A stretch of DNA of 64,000 nucleotides from Brachybacterium muris (GTDB lineage Bacteria > Actinomycetota > Actinomycetes > Actinomycetales > Dermabacteraceae), in assembly GCF_016907455.1 (NCBI RefSeq), contig NZ_JAFBCB010000001.1, positions 1,736,001 to 1,800,000 on the forward strand, read 5' to 3'. Shown in pieces: positions 55,961-64,000 of this stretch (position 1 is its first letter; every line of letters starts with the position of its first letter). A program made the position numbers and the translations under genes. A model generated the notes under the pieces. The model was not told where the DNA came from and made no database searches. It saw nothing but the letters and a program-made list of their open reading frames with translations.

Positions 55961-57523
55961 ATGGTACGGAAGATCAGGGCGAAGCTGGTGCTCCAGCTGC
56001 GCGCAGAAGGTCTGTCGGGGCGAGCGATTTCGTCCTCGCAGGGCATGTCCCGCAAGTCCGTGAGGGCGGTGTTCGAGGCCGCTGACGCTGCAGGGATCGG
56101 GTGGGGCGATATCGCGGACGTCGCCGATGAGCAGGTGTATGCCCGGTTGTTCCCGGGCCGGGGCGAGCACGAGAGCGTGTTCGCACAGCCGGACTGGGAA
56201 CAGGTCCATCGAGAGATGGCCAGGGTCGGCGTGACGCTGAAGCTGTTGCACGGCGAGTACTTCGACGCGACCACGGCGGCTGGGGATCCGGCGATGGGGT
56301 ATGACCGGTTTTGCCGCACCTACCAGCACCACGTCATGGTCACCGGTGCCGCTTCGAGAGTCGGTCACAAGGCCGGCCAGAGCGTGGAGGTCGACTGGTC
56401 CGGCCCCACGATGGAGCTGGCCGATCCGGTCACCGGCGAGGTCTCGAAGGTGTTCTTGTTCGTTGCCTGCCTGCCTTTTTCTCGTTACGCGTTCTGCTTC
56501 CCGGCGCTGGATATGCGCCAGGAGTCCTGGCTGCGAGCGCACGTAGCGATGTTCGAGGCGCTGGGCGGGACGGTCCCGAGGATCGTTCCGGACAACCTCA
56601 AGACCGGTGTGGTGAAGCACCCCCGCGAGGGCGAGATCGTCCTGAACGATGCGTATCGCGAGATGGCAGCGCATTACTCGGCGGCGGTGCTCCCGGGGAG
56701 GGTGCGGAAACCGAAAGACAAGGCGAGCGTGGAGAACACCGTCGCGCACGTCGCGACCTGGGTCATCGCCGGGCTGCGGGATCAGCGATTCACGTCCCTG
56801 CCCGAACTTGCAGCCGCCATCGGGCAGCGGATGGAGGCCTATAACGCGGAGCCGTTCCAGAAGCGGCCCGGATCCCGCGCCAGCGTGTTCGACGCGGAGG
56901 AGCGGCCGCTGCTGACGCCGCTGCCGGCGGTGCCCTACGAGATCTCGACATGGCACTACGGACGACGAGTGGGCAGGAACGGGCACGTCACGTTCGCGCG
57001 GAACTTCTACTCCGCGCCGTTCGCGCACATCGGCGCGAAGGTCGATCTGCGCATCACGGCCCGGACGCTGGAGATCTATCAGGGCAGCCAGCGACTGACC
57101 AGTCACCTGCTGCTCCCGGAGACCGCGAGCAATGAGTACCGCACCAACGACGCGGACCTACCTGCGGGCGAGCGTTTCCAGGCCTGGGACGCGCAGAGGG
57201 TGCGGGCGTGGGCAGATCGGGTCGGGCCGGCCACGGTGATCGTGATCCAGCGGATCTTCGAGTCCGTGCCGATCGTGGAACAGGGCCTGGATCCCGCGTT
57301 GGCGGTGCTACGGCTCTCTCGCCGCTTCTCCGTAGATCGGGTCGAGGCGGCCTGCGCACTCGCGCTGACGGGACGGGTCCGTTCACCGCGCTATGCGCAT
57401 CTGCACCCGATCTTGGCCACCGGGCAGGACAAGGTCGCCGCCCTGCGTCCACCCCGCGAGGAACCCGCGGAAGACGGCGGATACGTCCGTGGCGCCGACT
57501 ACTACGCCGGAGGTGTCCGGTGA
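55961..57523 (+). CDS. istA: IS21-family transposase IstA (copy 2)
   Basis: Identical in translation to copy 1: 520 residues with helix-turn-helix at about 15-40 and DDE acidic residues at about 145, 210 and 257. The ATG at 55961 lies eight bases behind a hairpin covering its ribosome binding site. The stop overlaps the istB GTG. Confidence 0.95.
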   Translation: MVRKIRAKLVLQLRAEGLSGRAISSSQGMSRKSVRAVFEAADAAGIGWGDIADVADEQVYARLFPGRGEHESVFAQPDWEQVHREMARVGVTLKLLHGEYFDATTAAGDPAMGYDRFCRTYQHHVMVTGAASRVGHKAGQSVEVDWSGPTMELADPVTGEVSKVFLFVACLPFSRYAFCFPALDMRQESWLRAHVAMFEALGGTVPRIVPDNLKTGVVKHPREGEIVLNDAYREMAAHYSAAVLPGRVRKPKDKASVENTVAHVATWVIAGLRDQRFTSLPELAAAIGQRMEAYNAEPFQKRPGSRASVFDAEERPLLTPLPAVPYEISTWHYGRRVGRNGHVTFARNFYSAPFAHIGAKVDLRITARTLEIYQGSQRLTSHLLLPETASNEYRTNDADLPAGERFQAWDAQRVRAWADRVGPATVIVIQRIFESVPIVEQGLDPALAVLRLSRRFSVDRVEAACALALTGRVRSPRYAHLHPILATGQDKVAALRPPREEPAEDGGYVRGADYYAGGVR

Positions 57524-58266
57524 GCGTGATCGATAACGACACGAAGCGGAAGCTGCGCGAGATGGGCGCGACCGCGCTGCTGGACGCGATCGATGCCCAG
57601 GATGAGGCTCACGTGCTGGGGATGTCGTTCCAGGAACGGCTCCAGCTGATCGTGGACGAGGCGCATTCCATCTTCAATCATGGAAAGGTCGAGGGTCTGA
57701 TCCGCCGGGCGGGGCTGCGTTATCCCGGAGCGGACCTGCGGCGGCTGGATCTGGTCGAGGAACGGGGACTGAACCGGAACGTGATCGCGCAACTGGCAAC
57801 CTGCTCCTTCATCCAGCGGCAACAGAACGTGGTCTTCCAGGGCTTCACCGGCTCAGGGAAGTCCTACCTCGGCTGCGCGCTGGCGAAGCAGGCCTGCCAG
57901 CACCGGCTCCGAGCCCACTACATCCGAATGCCCGACCTCGAAGAGGCCTGGGCCCTGGCAAAGGACAAGCCGCAGGGCCAGACGAAGTTCCTGCGGAAGT
58001 ACTCCACGTTCTCGCTGCTGGTGATCGACGAGTGGCTGCTGGACCATCCTGACGAGGGAATGCGTTCGATGCTGCTGGAACTGCTCGAGCGCCGCTATGA
58101 CACCGGCTCGACCGTGTTCTGCACCCAGTACCCGAAGAAGGACTGGCACGCCCGGCTCGGTGGAGCAGTCCACGCCGATGCGATCATGGACCGCATCGTG
58201 CACAACACAATCTGGATCGACACCGGCGACAGGAACATGCGAGAACACACCGCACTGCCCCAGTGA
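57520..58266 (+). CDS. istB: IS21-family helper ATPase IstB (copy 2)
   Basis: A 248-residue AAA+ partner of IstA, identical to copy 1, with Walker A at about residue 108 and Walker B at about 167. The GTG start overlaps the istA stop codon (GTGA), and a GGAGG site lies seven bases before it, so the two are translated together. Confidence 0.94.
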   Translation: MSVIDNDTKRKLREMGATALLDAIDAQDEAHVLGMSFQERLQLIVDEAHSIFNHGKVEGLIRRAGLRYPGADLRRLDLVEERGLNRNVIAQLATCSFIQRQQNVVFQGFTGSGKSYLGCALAKQACQHRLRAHYIRMPDLEEAWALAKDKPQGQTKFLRKYSTFSLLVIDEWLLDHPDEGMRSMLLELLERRYDTGSTVFCTQYPKKDWHARLGGAVHADAIMDRIVHNTIWIDTGDRNMREHTALPQ

Positions 58267-58376
58267 CCCGATGCCGGCGGGAGCCAGTGGTCCCCACCGC
58301 GGCGGCTACTGGCCCCCGTCGGCACGATCGGCGGTCCCCAAGAGCAAGATTCGGTGGCTCCCACGACTACGAATAC

Positions 58377-59222
58377 TCAGCGGTGCGCACCGGGCCCGAT
58401 CCCCCACCAGTCCTTCCCCTGCCAGTAGGCCAGGTTGTGCCGGGAGCGGTGCTCCGGGGTGCGGGCGAAGTTGGAGACCTCGTACCAGGACAGGCCGTCG
58501 GCACCGGTGAGATCGTCGATCAGTTCGTACTTGTCGGCCATGTCGTCAGGATCCGGCGGGGTGATCTCCCCGCGGCGCAGCCGTCGGGCCATCGCCGTGT
58601 TGCCCTCGATGATCAGCGAATAGGCCGAGAGGTGGTCCACCCCGCAGGCCAGTGCCGCGCGCACGGAGGTCTCCACGTCGGTGAGGGTCTCCCCCGGGGT
58701 TCCGTAGATCAGGTCCAGGCTGACGTCCAGGCCTGCCTCGCGTGCCCACTGCACCACCTTCGGGATCCGCTCCGGGTCATGGGTGCGGTCCAGAGTGGCG
58801 AGCACCGAGGGGATCGCGGACTGCATGCCGATGGACACCCGGGTGATGCCACCGGCGGCGAGCTGCTCGAACGACTCCGGGGTGACGGAGTCGGGGTTCG
58901 CCTCGGTGGTGACCTCTGCGCCCGGAGCCAACGGGATCAACGACCGCAGGTGGGTGAGCATCGCGACCAGCTCCGTGGCGGGCAGCAGTGTGGGGGTGCC
59001 CCCGCCGAAGAACACGGTGGAGACCTGGTCGTAGGAGTAGCCCTCGGCAGCATCGGCGGCGACGGTCAGGTCCATCTCGCGCATGGCGTTGGCGGGGTAC
59101 TCGCGCTGGGAGCCGCCCCCGCCCAGCTCGGTGGCGGTGTAGGTGTTGAAGTCGCAGTAGCCACAGCGCACCGCGCAGAACGGCACGTGGATGTACACCG
59201 AGAGGTCTTTGGCCACGGTCAC
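58377..59222 (-). pseudogene. hemW: hemW, N-terminal fragment truncated by IS copy 2
   Basis: HemW is a radical SAM heme chaperone related to oxygen-independent coproporphyrinogen oxidase. This part keeps the start (GTG 59222, overlapping the MOSC stop) and the radical SAM site: VPFCAVRCGYCDFNTY has CxxxCxxC (about residues 17-24), and FFGGGTPTLLP binds the SAM. It ends at GIGPGAHR, where the next codon is a TGA formed by the first bases of the IS. About 105 C-terminal residues are lost, including the conserved WWNVKHP-type region, so the product is probably inactive. Confidence 0.93.
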
Positions 59223-59926
59223 AGACCCATCCCCAGGCCCAGCCCGCGTCCGGTGGAGCGCAGGCGCTCGGGGTAGTCGTACTGCTCGCCCGCGCGCTCG
59301 AGAACCGTCAGGGCCGACTGCACCAGCGACTCGTACAGCACGGTCCCGCTGTGCTGGGCCCAGTCCAGCAGGGCGCGGGCCTGCTGCGCGTCCAGACCCC
59401 GGAAGGCATCGCCGATGCTCACGCCGTGATCGGGGCGGTGCAGCACCTCGATCGCATCACCGGCGCGCACCTCGCCCTCGGCGAGCACTCGGAAATAGGC
59501 ACCGCAGCGGCCCTCCTCGGTGAAGCGGCGGCCCCAGCGGCGGTCCCCCATGCGCAGCGCGAAGGTGCCGCAGGGGTTGCGGGGGCAGGTGGCCTCGATC
59601 TGGGCGCTGCCGATGCGCCAGCGCTCGCCGATCAGCACCTCATCGGTGTCGTGACCGGCCGTCACCAGGTTCTCGCCGAAGAACCCGTCGGGAAGGTCCT
59701 CGCCGCGCTCGGCCGCGAAGGCCTCCCGCACCTCCCGGGAGTAGGCGTAGACGGCCTTGAAGATGCCGCCGTGGTGCTCAGAGTCGCCCTGCACGTCCCC
59801 CAGCACACCGTGGGTGAGCAGGGTGACCGGGCCGTCGACGGGACGCTTGTCGATCCCGCTCATCAGGCCCGAGTCCGGCACCGGGAACAGCTGGGTGACG
59901 GTGCAGACGGCTGCGATGGTGCTCAT
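59219..59926 (-). CDS. MOSC-domain protein (YiiM-like)
   Basis: A 235-residue protein with MOSC features: TQLFPVPDSGLMSGIDKRPV at the start, GDSEHHGGIFKAVYAYSREV and the conserved cysteine in IEATCPRNPCGTFAL (about residue 115). MOSC proteins bind molybdenum cofactor and act in reductive detoxification. It lies between lepA (65 bp upstream) and hemW, with the stop overlapping the hemW start (GTGA). Confidence 0.87.
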   Translation of the reverse strand: MSTIAAVCTVTQLFPVPDSGLMSGIDKRPVDGPVTLLTHGVLGDVQGDSEHHGGIFKAVYAYSREVREAFAAERGEDLPDGFFGENLVTAGHDTDEVLIGERWRIGSAQIEATCPRNPCGTFALRMGDRRWGRRFTEEGRCGAYFRVLAEGEVRAGDAIEVLHRPDHGVSIGDAFRGLDAQQARALLDWAQHSGTVLYESLVQSALTVLERAGEQYDYPERLRSTGRGLGLGMGL

Positions 59927-59991
59927 GCGGGTTCCTCCAGCGTCCAGTGGGTGTCGAGGTGAACGGTCCCTCGCCTCTACGAACCGCTTCC

Positions 59992-61872
59992 CTACTTCTT
60001 CTTGCTGTCCTTGCCGGTGTCGGCGGCGTCGGAGGAGAGAGCGGCGATGAAGGCCTCCTGGGGGACCTCCACGGACCCGATGTTCTTCATCCGCTTCTTG
60101 CCCTCCTTCTGCTTCTCCAGCAGCTTGCGCTTACGGGAGATGTCGCCGCCGTAGCACTTGGACAGCACGTCCTTGCGCATGGCGCGGATGTTCTCGCGGG
60201 CGATGACGCGGGAGCCGATGGCTGCCTGGATCGGCACCTCGAACTGCTGGCGCGGGATCAGGTTCTTCAGCTTGCCGGCCATCTCCACGCCGTAGCTGTA
60301 GGCCTTGTCGCGGTGCACCACGGCACTGAAGGCGTCCACCGGCTCGCCCTGCAGCAGCATGTCCACCTTGACCAGGTCGGCGGTCTGCTCACCGGAGACG
60401 TCGTAGTCCAGGGACGCGTAGCCGCGGGTGCGGGACTTGAGCTGGTCGAAGAAGTCGAACACGATCTCCGCCAGCGGCACGGTGTAGCGCAGCTCCACGC
60501 GGTCCTCGCTGAGGTAGTCCATGCCGCCGAGGCTGCCGCGCTTGGACTGGCACAGCTCCATCACCACGCCCACGAACTCGCTGGGCACCAGGATGGTGGC
60601 CTTGGCGACGGGCTCGGAGATCTCCTTGACCTTGCCCTCGGGGAAGTCGGAGGGATTCAGCACCTCCACCTCGGTGCCGTCCTCCATCACGACGTTGTAG
60701 ACCACCGAGGGGGCTGTGGAGATGAGGTCCAGGTTGAACTCGCGCTCCAGGCGCTCGCGCACGATCTCCAGGTGCAGCAGCCCCAGGAAGCCGACCCGGA
60801 ACCCGAAGCCCAGGGCGGTGGAGGTCTCCGGCTCGTAGTTCAGGGCCGCGTCGTTGAGCTTCAGCTTGTCCAGGGCGTCGCGCAGCACCGGGTAGTCCGA
60901 TCCGTCGATCGGGAACAGGCCGGAGTACACCATCGGCTTGGGGTCGGAGTAACCGGGCAGGGCCTCGGTGGCACCGCGCACGGAGGTGGTGACGGTGTCG
61001 CCCACCTTGGACTGGCGCACGTCCTTCACCCCGGTGATCAGGTAGCCCACCTCGCCGGGGCCGATGCCCTTGGTGGGGCTGGGCTCCGGGGAGCTCACGC
61101 CGATCTCCAGCAGCTCGTGGTGGGCGCCGGTGGACATCATGTCGATGCGGTCGCGGGACTTCAGGTAGCCGTCGATCACGCGGATGTAGGTGATGACACC
61201 GCGATAGGTGTCGTACACGGAGTCGAAGATCATGGCGCGGCAGGGAGCATCCACCTGACCCTCGGGGGGCGGAAGGGTGCGCACCACGTGGTCCAGCAGC
61301 TCCTGGACGCCCTGGCCGGTCTTGCCGGAGACCCGCAGCACCTCGGAGGGGTCCACGCCCACCAGCTGGCCGATCTCGGCGGCGTACTTGTCCGGGTCCG
61401 CGGCGGGCAGGTCGATCTTGTTGAGCACGGGGATGATGGTGAGGTCGTTCTCCATCGCCAGGTACAGGTTGGCGAGGGTCTGCGCCTCGATGCCCTGGGC
61501 GGCGTCCACCAGGAGGATGGCGCCCTCGCATGCGGCGAGGGAGCGGGACACCTCGTAGGTGAAGTCCACGTGCCCGGGGGTGTCGATCATGTTCAGGGCG
61601 TAGTTGACCCCGTCGACCTGCCAGGGCATGCGCACGGCCTGGCTCTTCACCGTGATGCCGCGCTCACGCTCGATGTCCATGCGGTCCAGGTACTGGGCGC
61701 GCATGAGGCGCTCGTCCACCACCCCGGTCATCTGCAGCATGCGATCGGCCAGCGTGGACTTGCCGTGGTCGATGTGCGCGATGATACAGAAGTTGCGGAT
61801 GCGCTCCTGGGGCGTCGACGCGGGCTGGATGTCCGTCGCCTCGTCTGCGGAGATCCTCGGGGTCACCGGCAT
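59992..61872 (-). CDS. lepA: Elongation factor 4 (LepA)
   Basis: A ribosome-bound GTPase that helps translation under stress. G1 is [14 protein letters not shown] (about residue 36), G3 is [12 protein letters not shown] and G4 is VLNKIDLP; the C-terminal LepA domain ([22 protein letters not shown] in pieces) is present. The protein has about 626 residues. ATG 61872 has GAGAGGA four bases upstream and is preferred; ATG 61884 adds four residues. It heads the lepA-MOSC-hemW operon. Confidence 0.95.
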   Translation of the reverse strand: MPVTPRISADEATDIQPASTPQERIRNFCIIAHIDHGKSTLADRMLQMTGVVDERLMRAQYLDRMDIERERGITVKSQAVRMPWQVDGVNYALNMIDTPGHVDFTYEVSRSLAACEGAILLVDAAQGIEAQTLANLYLAMENDLTIIPVLNKIDLPAADPDKYAAEIGQLVGVDPSEVLRVSGKTGQGVQELLDHVVRTLPPPEGQVDAPCRAMIFDSVYDTYRGVITYIRVIDGYLKSRDRIDMMSTGAHHELLEIGVSSPEPSPTKGIGPGEVGYLITGVKDVRQSKVGDTVTTSVRGATEALPGYSDPKPMVYSGLFPIDGSDYPVLRDALDKLKLNDAALNYEPETSTALGFGFRVGFLGLLHLEIVRERLEREFNLDLISTAPSVVYNVVMEDGTEVEVLNPSDFPEGKVKEISEPVAKATILVPSEFVGVVMELCQSKRGSLGGMDYLSEDRVELRYTVPLAEIVFDFFDQLKSRTRGYASLDYDVSGEQTADLVKVDMLLQGEPVDAFSAVVHRDKAYSYGVEMAGKLKNLIPRQQFEVPIQAAIGSRVIARENIRAMRKDVLSKCYGGDISRKRKLLEKQKEGKKRMKNIGSVEVPQEAFIAALSSDAADTGKDSKKK

Positions 61873-62029
61873 CCGTCCTCTCATGGGTCAGGTGGTGGCG
61901 GCAGGCGCGCGCCGCAGCTACGGCGCGCCGTCCATCGTCTCACGTGCGCCCCACCGGCAATGTGCCGGGCACGGCGCGAGTGCTCACGCTCACCCGTCGG
62001 ACCGGGCGCAAGCCTGCGGCGTCGGCTGC

Positions 62030-62674
62030 TCACTCGCCGTCGATCACGGAATCGTTGTGGGGAAGACCGCCCGGGAAGGAGATGGGCAGTGCCCGGGCCC
62101 GGGTGGGATCGGCAGCGTCCATCGCCTGGAGGTGCACGTGGGGCTCGGTGGAGTTGCCGGAGTTGCCGCACTGCGCGAGTACCTCTCCACGGTGCACCTG
62201 CTGGCCTGCACGGACCCTCAGGCTGCTCTGCTGCAGGTGGCACAGGGCGAGGAACACACCGGGGCCGGCAATGTCGGCATCGGCCTCGATGATCACGTGG
62301 TTGCCGGCGAGTGCGAGCCAGCCGCCGACCGCCCGTCGGCGCTGGGTGAGCATGTAGCGCACCGAGGGGATTCCGCGATGGGCAGCGTGATCCGGCTCGC
62401 CGTCGTGCGCAGCCCGCACGGTACCGTCGATCGGGGCCCGGATCTCACGCCCGAAGCCGACGAAGCACTCCGGTGCTTCCGGGCGCAGGAATGACCGGAG
62501 GGTGTAGGCACCGGAGCGCCCGTCCTCCCCCACCGGCGTGAGATCGATGGACTGCTCGAGGGCGTAGACGCGGGTGCCGTGACTGGGCACTCGATCGGCC
62601 GGGCTGTTCTGCACCAGCCAGCGTCCTGGACCGGGTACGTCGAGGGGGATCGGGGTGCGGGGTCCTCGTGCCAT
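62030..62674 (-). CDS. M23-like peptidase-domain protein
   Basis: A 214-residue protein with LytM/M23 traits. Candidate zinc ligands are the histidine and aspartate in SHGTRVYALEQSIDL (about residues 31-45) and the HxH in STEPHVHLQAM (about residue 185); NHVIIE and the histidine of LCHLQQS (about 146) also fit. There is no signal peptide, so it would stay in the cytosol or be unrelated to wall turnover. No recognised neighbour explains its role. Confidence 0.7.
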   Translation of the reverse strand: MARGPRTPIPLDVPGPGRWLVQNSPADRVPSHGTRVYALEQSIDLTPVGEDGRSGAYTLRSFLRPEAPECFVGFGREIRAPIDGTVRAAHDGEPDHAAHRGIPSVRYMLTQRRRAVGGWLALAGNHVIIEADADIAGPGVFLALCHLQQSSLRVRAGQQVHRGEVLAQCGNSGNSTEPHVHLQAMDAADPTRARALPISFPGGLPHNDSVIDGE

Positions 62675-62710
62675 GACGTCCTCTCCCGGGTCCTGGTGGT
62701 GCCCTGGGGG

Positions 62711-63625
62711 TCAGGTGCTGGGTTCGAAGTAGGTGCTCTTCAGAGCCCGGCTGACAGCGACGGTGACCCGCTGCAGCTGCTCCATCTCCGTCTCGAAGTC
62801 GGCGACGATGTCGTCGAGTGAGCGGTAGCGCAGGCTGGCGGCCGCGCGGCCGACGATCCGCCGGGCCGGGTCCTCCGTGCCCATGCGGTCGAAGGAGCTG
62901 CCGTGCAGTTTCGCCAGGGTCTCCAGCGCCTCGTCCAGTTCGATCAGGCAGTGCGCGGCCGAGCGGGGGAAGATCGAGTCCAGCAGCAGGAACTCGATGG
63001 CGCGGGCGGCACGCACCCGGCCCCGGTAGGAGCGGATGTAGGCCTCGTGGGCGCTGCAGCTGCGCAGCAGCATCACCACGTTGCCGTCGCTGGCGTCTTC
63101 GAGGTCATGGGCCTGCAGGATGCGGGCCACCATGTCCACCCGTTCCAGCAGCTGCCCGATGCGCAGGAACAGCCAGGCCTCGTCTCGGGTCATGGAGGCG
63201 TCGATCAGGCCGTTGACCACGGCGCAGCGGTCCTTGGCGTACTGGAACGCACCGTGCATCCGGGAGGGGCGCACCCCGCGGGGCATCCCGAGGGTGGTGG
63301 TGTTCAGCGACTCCCACACCTCGGTGGAGAGCACTTCGCGGGCACCACGGGCGTTCTCCCGGGCCGTCTGCAGGGCACCGGCGATCGAGGAGGGGTTCTG
63401 GCGGTCGGTCACCAGGCGGTCCAGGATCCGCTGCACCGTGAGGTCCGAGGTGTCCTCGACGGAGGCGCCGAAGATCGAGTACACGTCCTTGCAGGCGGTG
63501 CCCACGTCGTGCGTGGCGTCCTCGGTGATGGACTGCAGTGACACGTCCAGGATCCGGGCGGTCTGGTCCGCGCGCTCCACGTAGCGGCCAATCCAGAAGA
63601 CGGCTTCGGCGATCCTACTGAGCAT
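62711..63625 (-). CDS. Alpha-E domain protein (DUF403)
   Basis: A 304-residue, all-helical protein starting LSRIAEAVFWIGRYVERADQTARIL, the alpha-E signature. It usually pairs with a circularly permuted ATP-grasp protein, which is exactly the case here: the ATP-grasp gene upstream overlaps its start by 11 bases. The pair is thought to form peptide-like bonds on an unknown product, often with a transglutaminase-like gene nearby; none is in view. Confidence 0.9.
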   Translation of the reverse strand: MLSRIAEAVFWIGRYVERADQTARILDVSLQSITEDATHDVGTACKDVYSIFGASVEDTSDLTVQRILDRLVTDRQNPSSIAGALQTARENARGAREVLSTEVWESLNTTTLGMPRGVRPSRMHGAFQYAKDRCAVVNGLIDASMTRDEAWLFLRIGQLLERVDMVARILQAHDLEDASDGNVVMLLRSCSAHEAYIRSYRGRVRAARAIEFLLLDSIFPRSAAHCLIELDEALETLAKLHGSSFDRMGTEDPARRIVGRAAASLRYRSLDDIVADFETEMEQLQRVTVAVSRALKSTYFEPST

Positions 63626-64000
63626 CGCGCTGCTCCTCCCGGTCGTGGTCGTCCTGGTCGTCCTGCTTGTCGATAGTCGGATCCTCGGTGTCGTCGGTGC
63701 CACCGCCGCCATCGCTGGGGGCGGGATTCCCGTCATCGGGATCGAGGGCCTCCAGCTCATCGACGTCGAGGATGGGGATCGCAGCGGAGACCGGTTCCGG
63801 CTCGTTGCCGGCGATGTCCTCCCCCAGCATGTCCTCGTCCTCGTCGAAGGGTTCGTCCACACCGGTCTGCTCCACCACGCGCACCTCGCCCTCGGGGGTG
63901 GCGACCTGCACCTGGGTGGGGGTCTCGGAGGCCAGCACCCAGGTGTCCTTGGAGCCGCCGCCTCGCGAGGAGTTCACGATCATCTCACCCTTGGGCAGGG
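63615..64000 (-). CDS. Circularly permuted ATP-grasp protein, C-terminal part (cut by window edge)
   Basis: Only about 128 C-terminal residues are visible. They begin LPKGEMIVNSSRGGGSKDTWVL, the signature end of the circularly permuted ATP-grasp (DUF404/407) family, so the rest of the gene lies beyond 64000. After the domain there is an acidic tail of about 95 residues (rich in D, E, P and G, with DEDEDMLGED and DDQDDHDRE), which is not typical of the family. The stop at 63615 overlaps the alpha-E start. Confidence 0.9.
   Translation of the reverse strand, partial: LPKGEMIVNSSRGGGSKDTWVLASETPTQVQVATPEGEVRVVEQTGVDEPFDEDEDMLGEDIAGNEPEPVSAAIPILDVDELEALDPDDGNPAPSDGGGGTDDTEDPTIDKQDDQDDHDREEQRDAQ

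Larger units (their letters stand above)
55799..58379 (+). mobile_element. IS21-family insertion sequence, copy 2 (2,581 bp)
   Basis: Same length and, in all translated frames, the same sequence as copy 1, but in opposite orientation. Ends are TGAATATTCG (left) and CGAATACTCA (right). The internal motif occurs at 55816-55830 and, inverted, at 58325-58339. It contains istA and istB and has inserted into hemW with a 5-bp duplication. Nothing inside looks damaged, so it is probably able to move. Confidence 0.95.

Noticed and set aside
59947..62292. A frame of about 780 codons antisense to lepA
   Set aside because: Composition is that of a mirrored high-GC gene, no motif is present, and lepA itself is fully intact with all GTPase motifs.

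Overview
The window is a GC-rich (roughly 70% G+C) actinobacterial chromosome segment. GTG and even TTG starts are common, neighbouring genes often overlap as ATGA or GTGA, and the gene order is classic for Actinobacteria: aceE-fabD-fabH-acpP-fabF; dnaG-dgt-dus; glyS with zinc genes, zur and uppS; recO; leuA-era-CNNM-ybeY-phoH-HIT; rsmE-dnaJ-hrcA; hemW-MOSC-lepA. The FAS II set, DUF3052, DUF3145, DUF3097, LAxTG-type surface protein and general style suggest a member of Micrococcales, most like Brachybacterium/Dermabacteraceae. That genus-level guess is inference.

Layout. 1-5 kb: yaaA, then a reverse sufS-sufU-nif3-like operon, an MFS carrier and a tRNA-Val. 5-14 kb: DUF3052 gene, pyruvate dehydrogenase aceE, the type II fatty acid genes fabD, fabH, acpP and fabF, DUF3145, then osmC-def and tRNA-Asn. 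14-19 kb: a divergent LacI regulator/glycoside hydrolase pair around a palindromic operator, tRNA-Met, a DsbA-like lipoprotein and an M48 protease. 19-31 kb: reverse dus-dgt-dnaG, a flavin-dependent oxidoreductase, a MazF-type toxin-antitoxin pair, a large cell-wall protein with three lamin-tail domains and an LARTG sorting signal, a GNAT enzyme, DUF4037 and glyS. 31-36 kb: a Zur-boxed zinc uptake operon znuACB-zur plus a DedA-like gene. 35-40 kb: uppS, recO, thpR, a LysR/EamA pair with a small frameshifted gene, and two small orphan genes. 43-62 kb: the conserved leuA-to-lepA block. The right end holds an M23-like gene, an alpha-E gene and a circularly permuted ATP-grasp gene cut by the window edge.

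Mobile DNA. Two apparently identical 2,581-bp IS21-family elements (istA/istB, ends TGARTATTCG) lie in opposite orientation at 40552-43132 and 55799-58379. The first sits three codons before the natural stop of leuA, replacing the last two residues with a 19-residue IS-encoded tail. The second splits hemW into two pieces that rejoin perfectly in frame when the element and one copy of the 5-bp duplication are removed. Each copy is flanked by its own matching target duplication, so the present order is the original one and the insertions look recent.

Regulation visible in the sequence: a 13-codon leuA leader peptide with four consecutive leucine codons, a Zur box on znuA, a CIRCE element before hrcA-dnaJ, palindromes at the LacI/glycosidase and toxin-antitoxin promoters, a hairpin that hides the istA ribosome binding site, and several strong bidirectional terminators. 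No rRNA, CRISPR array, prophage or biosynthetic cluster was seen. No gene-free stretch exceeds about 300 bases. I found no clearly new multi-gene system; the most rewarding items are the two IS-altered genes and the leucine attenuator.
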